Source: Sabethes cyaneus
Lineage: Eukaryota > Arthropoda > Insecta > Diptera > Culicidae
Assembly: GCF_943734655.1 (NCBI RefSeq)
Contig: NC_071355.1
Span: 29,238,964 to 29,302,963, forward strand
Reading direction: 5' to 3'
DNA length: 64,000 nt
How positions within the stretch are numbered: position 1 is the stretch's first letter; every line of letters begins with the position of its first letter. Shown here piece by piece: positions 55,446-64,000 of the stretch. Below the pieces are notes generated by a model. The model searched no databases, was not told the origin of the DNA, and was given only the letters and a program-made list of their open reading frames with translations. The position numbers and the translations under genes are program-made.

Positions 55446-55714
55446 TTTACCTTGAATAAAAGATTGCGGTACACAAATTCTTAAGCGTTGCTTCATATGA
55501 CCCTCCGTTACCCTCATCTCCCGCTCTTTCCCCTTCACGCCTGAACTCAATCTGTTCGATTCTGTCGACTCTTTGTTTCATTACTTTCTTTTACCGTTTC
55601 TTCTGTAAATTGTATTGTATAACTATCGTTATAAAAACTTAATTATATGCCTTACCTCATTTCAAGGTCAAGAAAAAACAACGAGGTTGGTCTAACCCAA
55701 GTTATACGAAAACT
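55446..55714. other. Unassigned DNA between satellite blocks
   Basis: No recognisable gene. Possibly another insertion in the satellite, with no clear ends. Confidence 0.3.
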
Positions 55715-56071
55715 AAAAAAAAATGGTCCAAAACTGATGGAAAAATGACACCGAAATGTCCCAAAACTTATCCTAAAATATTCCAAAAATGGTCCAAAAA
55801 TTAGCTGAAAATGATACATAAATCCTTCAAAACTGGTCCAAAAATAATCCTAAATTGATACGAAAATGATCCGAAATTGTGCCAAACTGGTACAGAAATT
55901 ATCAAAAGTGGTACAAATCGGTCCAAAAGCTTTATACAAAGATAATCCGAAAAATGGTTCCAAACTGGTCGAAAATAATACAAAAAAGATCCAATTATGG
56001 TTTAATAATGCTCCAAAAATGGTGCAAAACCTGTCAAAACTAATTCAAAAATGGTCCAAAAACAACCCAAA
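55715..56071. repeat. TGGTCCAAAA satellite
   Basis: The same degenerate units as 55110-55445; interrupted at 56072 by a Helitron-like element. Confidence 0.75.
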
Positions 56072-57413
56072 TCTATACCTATAGAGAAGGATTTCTGTCT
56101 GTCTGTCTGTCTGTATGTTCCTTATAGAATCGAAAACTACTGAACCAATCGGCATGAAAATATGCATGTAGAGGTTTTTTGGGGCCAGGAAAGGTTTTAG
56201 TGATGGTTAGAAACCCCTCCCTCCACTAAGAGGGGGGGCTCCCATACAAATGAAACACAAATTTCTGGATAACTCGACAACTAATCAAGCAAATACAACA
56301 AAATTTGGCATGTGGGTATTTCCGGTGACAAGAATTTATTCTATGGTAAATTGAGACCCCTCCCCTCTTTATAAGGGGAATTATAACTCCTCTCCTCTTT
56401 AAAAAGGGGGGCTTCCATACAAATTTCCTCATAACTCGAGAACTAATCAAGCAAATGGAACCAAATTTGGCATGTGAAGGTTTTCGAGGGCAAGAATATT
56501 TTCCATAGTAAATTAGGACCCTCCACACTTTAAGAGGGGGGGCTCCTGTATCGAAGAAACACAATTTTCCTCATAACTCGAAAGCTAATCAAGCAAATGA
56601 AACCAAATTTGGCATGTGAAAGTTTTCGAGGGCAAGAACATTTTCTATGGTGAATTAGGATCCCTCCCAACTTTAAGAGGAGGGGGCTCCTATACAAACG
56701 AAATACAAATTGCCTCATAACTCGAGAGCTAATCAAGCAAATGGAACAAAATTTGGCACGTGGGTGTTTTTGGAGACAAAATTTTTTTCTATGATGAATT
56801 GGGACCCCTCCCCACTTTAGGAAGGGGGGCTCCTATACAAATGAAATGCAAATTTCCTCATAACTCTAGAATTAATCAAGCAAATGGAACCAAATTTGGC
56901 ATGTGAAAGTTTTCTAGGGCATGAATATTTTCTATGGTGAATTAGAACCCCTCCCCACTTTAAGAGGGGGGATCCTATACAAACGAAATACAAATTTCCT
57001 CTTATCTCGAGAACTAATCAATCAAATGGAACCAAATTTGGCATGTGGAAGATTTTGGAGCCTTGAATTCATTTTACGATAGTTAGAGACCTCTCACCCC
57101 TGTGGTAGGGGGATATGGACTTTCATGCAAATAAAACAGAAATTTTTGCGAAACTCAAAAACTAATCGAACTCGAGAAATTCGAGACTCTTCCATAAAAC
57201 ATTAGTCAATACAAGACCACAAAAATTATCTATAGTAACACTAGATCATTCAGGACGAGACGGTCGCGAGTGTTGCCGGTGACCCGCCGTCGGAAGCGCC
57301 GCCCACTGGGGGGCTTGCAAAATTCGAGATTGTGACAAAGATCATCCGAGATTCATGATTTATGTACAACACAGGTTAATTTGTGGCAATACGAAGTTTG
57401 TCGGGTCAGCTAG
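56072..57413 (+). mobile_element. Helitron-like element, copy 4
   Basis: Starts TCTATACCTATAGAGAAGG after A and ends GTCGGGTCAGCTAG before T. About 6 units of the 145-bp array. Inserted in satellite DNA, which continues on both sides. Confidence 0.65.
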
Positions 57414-57419
57414 TTATAC

Positions 57420-58060
57420 ATAAACTAAAAAAATAGTCCAAACTGATGGAAAAATATACCAAAAGTTATCCAACAATATAAATTCCAAAAATGATCTAAA
57501 ACTGATACAAAAATCAATCAAAACTGTGCCAAAAATAATAAAAAGTGGTAAAAACCAGTTCATTAATTATTCAAAAATGATCCGAAAATGGTCCAAAACT
57601 AATTGAAAATAATAGAAAAACTCTACTAGAAACAAACCAAAGCAGGATGGTTTAATAATGCTCCCAGCCTATCATAAAATGATTTTGAAAACATATTTAA
57701 TACAAAATACAATGACACAAAAGTTATCCAAAAATGGTTTTGTTCATTGGATCAAACGGCTCAAAACTAATCTAAAAATTGTCTAAAAATCGTCCAAAAA
57801 TTAGCCAAAATGGTACAAAAATTATCGAAAGTGATACAAACCGATCCAAAGATCATACAAAGATAATCCGAAAATCGTGCAAAAGCATTCGAAAATAATA
57901 CAGAAAGAAATTCAATGATGGTTTAATAATGGTCCATAAATGCTTCAAAATTAATCGAAAATAATCTAAAAATAGCTCTAAAATGCTCCGAAAATGATCC
58001 AAAAACTGAAAAAAAAACTCAAAAATAGTCCAAAAATTATGCAAAACGGATAGTAGAAGG
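57420..58060. repeat. TGGTCCAAAA satellite
   Basis: Degenerate 10-11 bp units; interrupted at 58065 by a TA-flanked element and resuming at about 62025. Confidence 0.75.
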
Positions 58061-59224
58061 GTACCGTGAAAGCACGTAATTCCGATCACCTAAGGCATGA
58101 TTCTTCTTTGAGTCCCTACTGAAAAATATAGCTTTGATATTTATTAACACAGTATGTGTCTTTAGCTAGTATTTTCAATTATGTTTCATGGAAAAATACT
58201 AAAATGCCTAAATTATTTACCGAAAGTTAAAAAAATGCATCTTAGTATGATGCATCAGTGCATCTAATTCCGATCATCAATTATAAGGGGTGATTCTAAT
58301 TCCGATCACGTCATGATGAGCTGTTAAAGCAAAAAACTTTTGTCAACTCGTACCATATGGATCTGAAATGTGTTGCTTTTATGTAGTTTGACGACAATCC
58401 CCCTACCAGTCATCTTCTGCTTGCGTTAATGATCGTTATTATCATTAGCTTAATATTCATAAAATTTGTGTACTCAAAAGATCGGCAAGCGGATTATAAA
58501 ACTTTCCACTTCTTTTATCTTTGTTCAACTGTCACAATTACAATAACATTAGGTCACTTCGACATTTTCATAAAGCTTTGATCATAAATAATAGTAAAAA
58601 TCAAATCAGAAAGGTTGTGTTCCAGACATGACTGCGTAGTTGGCGTAGAACTACGTGAGGCTGGTTTTCACGAAGAAACCTGGAATATTAAAGAAAACTT
58701 TTTACAGCATATTGGTACATGTGTAGCGTAAAATAGCGTAAAGTGAGAAAAAATAAACAATATAATAATAATATTATCTTGCTGCACCGTATTTATGGAA
58801 GGCGAGCTATTTTGTGATATCAAAAACGAATACTTTTACCAGTGCCAAAGTCGGAGTATTTCAGTATAGAAATTTGCCTCACGCATCCAGCTATTAACAA
58901 AGTTATAGGAGAAAACTTAAGTCCTCAAAATAATATGTTATTGTTATATTAAAAGAACACGCATTAATAAGATAGTTCATACTGCGCTGTTTGCAGCGTT
59001 AGAAAAGCAAAACGTCTGAGCCTTTCAGTTGGCTTGGAGGTACGGCACTGGTTTAATAACCCGATCAAATGAATATATCAAATTTATAACAGGATGAGTT
59101 CTAGATAATAAGTATTTTATAACAAAGTCTCCTTTGCGTTTTGTTATAAACTTGGTCTCGTTAGCAGTTGAAATCACTAAAGTTGTAACAAAATTTGCTC
59201 AAGGCATATCACAAATATATCAAA

Positions 59225-60497
59225 CTAGCTGAACCGACAAACTTCGTATTGCCACAAATTAAACTGTGTTGTATATAAATCGTGAATCTCGGATGACCTT
59301 TCTCGCAATCTTGAGTTTTGCAAGTTTCTGGGGAGTTCATGGGTGTTTTAATATACAAATTTTTCTCACAGTAAAGTAGAAAACAACTCCCCCCAATGCT
59401 TAGCCTGATAAAATAAAGCGGATAGCATTTAAATATTCGCCATCATTACAAACCATTTCGCCGAATACCTTTTTGCGGAACACCAATTCTTGGTTGACCA
59501 TCACGCGGAATATAGAATTTCGCAGAATACCATTTCGCGAAAAACCTTACGCGGGATGTACCATTTCACGGAAAATCTTTTCGTAGAAAGTACAATTTCG
59601 CAGGGGTGACCCAACTGATGAAACGTAATAGAGGTCAGTAGATCTAGGAAAATAAATAAACCTAGATAGAGGTGATCTCTACGGGGGACTGTCTCCCCGC
59701 AGTGGCCGGCGAATCCGACGGCAGGTCGCCGGCAACACTCGCGGCCTGTGGCCGTCTCGCGCTGAATTATCTAATGTTACTATTGATAGTTTTTGGTGGT
59801 CTTGTTATTGATTAATGTTTTATGAAAAAGTCAAAAATTTCTCGAGTTCGATTAGTTTTTGAGTTACGCAAAAATTTCTGTTTTATTTGTATGATAGTGC
59901 TTATCCCCCTACCACAGGGGTGAGGGGTGTCAAACCATCATTAAAAAAAAATCCTGCCTCCAAAACCCCTCACATGCCAAATTTGGTTCCATTTGCTTGA
60001 TTACTTTTCGAGTTATGAGGAAATTTGTATTTCATTTGTATAGGAGCCCCCTCTCCTAAAGTGGGGAGAGGTTTCAATTCACCATAGAAAAAAAATTGCC
60101 TACAAAAACACCCACATGCTAAATTTGGTTTCATTTGCTTGATTAGTTCTCGAGTTATGCAGAAATTTGTATTTCATTTGTATGGGAGCCCCTCCTCCTA
60201 AAAAGGTAAGGGGTCTCAATTCACCATAGAAAAAATTCTTGTCTCCAAAAACACCCACATGTAAAATTTTGTTCCATTTGCTTGATTAATTCTCGAGTTA
60301 TGCAGAAATTTGTGTTTCATTTGTATGGGAGCCCCCCCTTCTAGTGGGAGGAGGGGTCTCTAACCGTCATAAGAACCTTCCCTGGCCCCAAACACCCCTA
60401 TATGCAAACTTTCACGCCGATCGGTTCAGTAGTTTTCGATTCTATAAGGAACATAGGGACAGACAGACAGACAGAAATCCTTTTTTGTAGGTATAGA
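59225..60497 (-). mobile_element. Helitron-like element, copy 5
   Basis: The minus strand starts TCTATACCTACAAAAAAGG and ends GTCGGTTCAGCTAG, between A and T. It has four or five 145-bp units and extra non-array sequence near the CTAG end (59330-59640) not seen in other copies. Confidence 0.65.
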
Positions 60498-60676
60498 TTA
60501 TGATATAATTTTATCTAGTTTATATCCATATGAGTAACAAAAATCAGTATTCTGTCTTGCTGTATAATCAAATTGTGACAAAGCGCTTTATAAGTAACAG
60601 AACAAGATAGAATCTTGGTAGAAACATTTATAACAAAGTTTGATAGAAATATCAACTTGAGCAACAATTCAGTAAG

Positions 60677-60850
60677 ATTTTTGCTAGAATCATCTGATCA
60701 GGAAGCTAGACGTCACATGTTCGAATCTCGACTGAAAGAGTCAAAGGATTTGTAGCACAATTGTCCCGTATTCTTACAGGCTACGAAGTCTGTCGTATAA
60801 AAACAGAAGGTCAAAATTCCATCAAATCGGAATGTAGCACCTAGGCTATA
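60677..60850 (+). mobile_element. tRNA-derived SINE relic
   Basis: GTTCGAATCTCGACT (B-box-like) at 60719, then CACAATTGTCCCGTATTC, GAAGTCTGTCGTATAAA and CGGAATGTAGCACCTAGGC. Shares its motif order with 13592-13761. Confidence 0.55.
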
Positions 60851-62024
60851 CTGTGCTCTGTAGTAAACAAAAAACACGCAAGTTTATTTTGCTTCTTTGT
60901 CTTGAATCAGCAGCAGCCACAAACTTGATGCTTGTGAAGATGCAGAGAATTCCCTTGTCTTTATTAGCAACAAGTATTGGACTAACATTCCTTCCCATCC
61001 CACCAGGACCCGCATTCGGACGTGATCGGCGTCTGTATTGATCAGCACGCAGGGATCTGATAAGGTTGCACAAAAAGGAACAGTGCGCTGTCCTAAGCAT
61101 GCTTTTTCCAGCCATCATTTTGCAATTTTCATCGGTCCTGGTCAATAACGGAGCAGCACACGGGCGGAATCCTATGCTTGTGCCTATGCTTATGCTTGCT
61201 TATGCTAATCAGCCACAAGCTTGGTGTGTGTAATGGTCGTCCGTGCCTGGGAAGCAAGACTATCATACGGAAAATGTATGGAGAATTTTTAGCTTGAAAG
61301 CTTTCGTTAATTTTCACTACTTAGCGATTGGCAAACAATCTTTTCAAGAAAGCCATACAATTGCTGCATCGTTTATGATCAAAATCCGTTTTAAATTGGA
61401 AGAGCTATTAGCGTTCAAAACTTTTCATTCTTTCGTGACGGTGGCTTAACGCCAAATTTTTGGTTGACACCTTGCCGTAAGACGTAGTCCTACGTCAAAA
61501 AATTTCGATAATCCTGCCATGTTATCATGTTGCAATCAATCCTAAAATCCAAATAGTAACTTCGTTAGCTTGCATTTTGCCAGTTTATAACTTTGATATA
61601 GTGATCGGAATTAGAAGCAGAAAAAAAATAATGTTCATAATTCCGATCAATTACTTTAATAGAATAAATTCCGCAAATTCAGCATTTTTTCAGCCAAATT
61701 TGATACAAAACGGTTATATATGCTTGTATCTATTAGTTATCATAGAATACCGAAAAAGGTAATATGTTTTCACGCTCCTATGATCTTAGCAAATTTGATC
61801 GTGCGCTTAGCACTTCGGCTAAGAAAATACATTTTGATGGCGTTTTTTGCTTCTGCCTGTCGAATTTAATTTATTTTGAAGTGCATGGTGCCCCAAAGGC
61901 AGTCATTTTTCAACAACTGACACATAAACACATAGCACAATAACTAAGCGTGCTCTTTCATTACAGATTTTGGCACAATTTTCTAAAAATTAACCATTTA
62001 GGCAATTATGTGCGGTCACGGTAT

Positions 62025-62090
62025 AAAAATGTCCCAAAAATGATTTAAAAATGATGCAAAAATAGCAAAACTATCAAAAACTGATCTTGT
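62025..62090. repeat. TGGTCCAAAA satellite, right remnant
   Basis: AAAAATGTCCCAAAAATGAT-like units resume directly after the right end of the 58065-62021 element. Confidence 0.65.
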
Positions 62091-62195
62091 TGCCCGCAGC
62101 ACGACGTAATTTTCGTTTTAGATAGCTTCTCCCGATGTAATAGTTGTAATTAGTTGTAATTGTAATAGTTGTAATAGATGTAATTTATAGTTAAA

Positions 62196-64000
62196 CTAGC
62201 TGACCCGACAAACTTCGTATTGCCACAAATTAACCTGTGTTGTACATAAATCATGAATCTCGGATGATCTTTGACACTTCTCGAGTTTTGCAAGCCCCCC
62301 AGTGGGCGGCGCTTCCGACGGCGGGTCACCGGCAACACTCGCGACCGGCTCGTCCTGAATGATCTAGTGTTACTATAGATAGTTTTTGTGGTCTTGTTAT
62401 TGATTAATGTTTTATGGAAGAGTCTCGAATTTCTCGAGTTGGATTAGTTTTTGAGTTTCGCAAAAATTTCTGTTTTATTTGTATGAGAGTCCATATGAGG
62501 AAATTTGTATTTCATTTGTGTAGAAGCCCCCCCCCCTTGAAGTGTGGAAGGATCCTAATTCACCGTAGAAAATATTTTTGCCTCCAAAAACCTCCACATG
62601 CCGAATTTGGTTCTATTTGCTTGATTAGTTCTCGAGTTATGGGGAAATTTGTATTTCATTTGTATTGGAGCCCCCCCTCCTAATGTAGGAAGAGGTCCTA
62701 ATTTATCACAGAAAAAATTCTTGCCTCCAAAAACACCTACACGCCAAATTTGGTTCCATTTGCTGAATTAGTTCTCGAGTTATGAGGAAATTTGTATTTC
62801 GTTTGTATAGGACCCCCCCTCCTAAAGTGGGGAGGGGTCCCAATTCATCATTGAAAAAAAAATTGTCTCCAAAAACACACACATGCCAAATTTGGTTCAA
62901 TTCGCTTGATTAGTTCTCGAGTTATGAGGAAATTTGTATTTCATTTGTACAGGAGCCCCTCCTCTTAAAGTGGGGAGGGGTCCTAATTCACCATAGAAAA
63001 TTTTCTTGCTCTCGAAAACCTTCACGTGCCAAATTTGGTTGCATTTGCTTGATTAGTTCTCGAGTTATGAGGAAGTTTGTATGGAAGTCCCCCCTCTTAA
63101 AGGGGAGAGAAGTTATAATTCCTCTTATAAAGAGGGGAGGGGTCTCAATTCACCATAGAATAAATTCTTGTCACCAAAAAAAAACACCCACATGCCAAAT
63201 GTTGTTCTATTTGCTTGATTAGTTCTCGAGTTAGGAAGAAATTTGTATTTCATTTGTACAGGAGCCCCCCCTCTTAGAGTGGAGAGGGGTCCTAATTCAC
63301 CGTAGAAAATTTTCTTGCCCTCGAAAACCTTCACATGCCAAAGTTGGTTCCATTTGCTTGATTAGTTCTAAAGTTATGAGGAAATTTGTATGGAAGCCCC
63401 CCTCTTAAAGGGGAGAGGAGTTACAATTCCCCTTATAAAGAGGGAGGGGTCGCAATTTACCATAGAATAATTTCTTGTCACCGAAAACACCCACATGCCA
63501 AATTTGGTTCTATTTGCTTGATTAGTTCTCGAGTTATGAGGAAATTTGTATTTCATTTGTATAGGAGCCCCCCCTTCTAAAGTGGGGAGAGGTTCTTATT
63601 CATCATAGAAAACATTCTTGCCTCCAAAAACACCTACATGCCAAATTTGGTTCCATTTGCTGGATTAGCTCTCGAGTTATAAGGAAATTTGTATTTCGTT
63701 TGTATAGGAGCCCCCCCCCCCTCTTAAAGTGGGGAGGGGTCCCAATTCATCATAGAAAAAAATTTTGTCTTCAAAAACACACACATGCCAAATTTGGTTC
63801 CATTTGCTTGATTAATTCTCGAGTTATGAGGAAATTGGTATTTCATTTGTACAGGAGCCCCCCCTCTTAAAGTGAGGAGGGGTCCTAATTCAACATAGAA
63901 AATTTTCTTGCCCTCGAAAACCTTCACATGCCAAATTTGGTTCCATTTGCTTGATTAGTTCTCGAGTTATGAGGAAATTTGTATGGAAACCCCCCCTCTT
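62196..64000 (-). mobile_element. Helitron-like element, copy 6 (runs off window)
   Basis: The CTAG end lies at 62196-62199 next to an A; the TC end is beyond the window. At least eleven 145-bp units. Its order of variant units follows copy 2 closely, except that a piece corresponding to about 29953-30210 is missing; the joint at 62494 falls between repeated words, as expected for unequal exchange. Confidence 0.65.

Larger units (their letters stand above)
58607..61496 (+). mobile_element. Dispersed repeat, copy with nested Helitron-like element
   Basis: Starts CAGAAAGGTTGTGTTCCAGA with GGCGTAGAACTACGTG inside, and ends GACGTAGTCCTACGTC before an A run. It contains a Helitron-like element (59225-60497) and a SINE relic (60677-60850). 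Confidence 0.65.
58065..62021. mobile_element. TA-flanked DNA element, 4 kb with nested inserts
   Basis: Begins CCGTGAAAGCACGTAATT and ends AATTATGTGCGGTCACGG, imperfect inverted repeats flanked by TA (58063-58064 and 62022-62023). Satellite DNA lies on both sides. Subterminal TAATTCCGATCA words occur on the left (58079, 58266, 58297) and inverted on the right (about 61600 and 61640). It contains the 58607-61496 repeat. No transposase was seen. Confidence 0.7.

Noticed and set aside
55046..55550. FLDHFRLFLDHF-type repetitive peptides on the minus strand
   Set aside because: They are the translation of the TGGTCCAAAA satellite in one frame.

Overview
The window looks like a transposon-saturated stretch of an insect nuclear genome, most plausibly a mosquito or other dipteran. 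The reasons are its CR1-like and RTE-like LINE relics, a Ty3/gypsy element primed by tRNA-Lys, many hAT and TA-flanked DNA elements, tRNA-derived SINE relics, histone-type 3' stem-loops, and dispersed repeats carrying a GACGTAGGACTACGTC-type quasi-palindrome. The species is inferred from the style of the repeats and was not tested.

The only host-type genes I can support are four copies of a compact GH19 chitinase/lysozyme-like gene, all on the minus strand: 6423-6965, 16180-16794, 37748-38330 (broken) and 39581-40123. Copies 1, 2 and 4 share a 180-residue architecture with the two catalytic-type glutamates 8-9 residues apart, and no signal peptide. Copies 1-3 end in a consensus splice donor at the same codon and share 3' flanking DNA; copy 4 reads through to its own stop. 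GH19 is mainly a plant and bacterial family, so an insect cluster that has duplicated, gained a probable intron and partly decayed is the most interesting content here.

Layout. 0.5-5 kb: a CR1-like LINE (minus) broken by a TA-flanked MITE. 5-8.4 kb: GH19 copy 1 and its flanks. 8.4-10 kb: a LINE fragment split by a hAT element with a perfect 8-bp target duplication. 10-15.5 kb: dispersed repeats, purine-rich tracts, a SINE and an RTE relic. 15.8-17 kb: GH19 copy 2. 17.1-19.8 kb: an inverted pair of H2A/H2B histone pseudogene relics. 20.4-22.5 kb: LINE gag ORF and Tc1 transposase relics. 22.8-35.5 kb: a Russian-doll nest of DNA elements holding two hAT elements, a Helitron-like element, an RTE relic and a near-perfect hairpin. 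35.5-40.2 kb: GH19 copies 3 and 4 with a 5'-truncated LINE between flank pieces. 40.6-51.2 kb: a Helitron-like element split by an apparently intact Ty3/gypsy retrotransposon (1076-bp LTRs, gag, pol, PBS, PPT, A AAA AAC frameshift site). 51.2-64 kb: a degenerate TGGTCCAAAA-type satellite and other repeats invaded by further Helitron-like and DNA elements.

Most apparent ORFs outside the GH19 and retroelement genes are by-products of purine-rich tracts, satellites or LTRs. All homology calls rest on reading motifs by eye; no database search was run.
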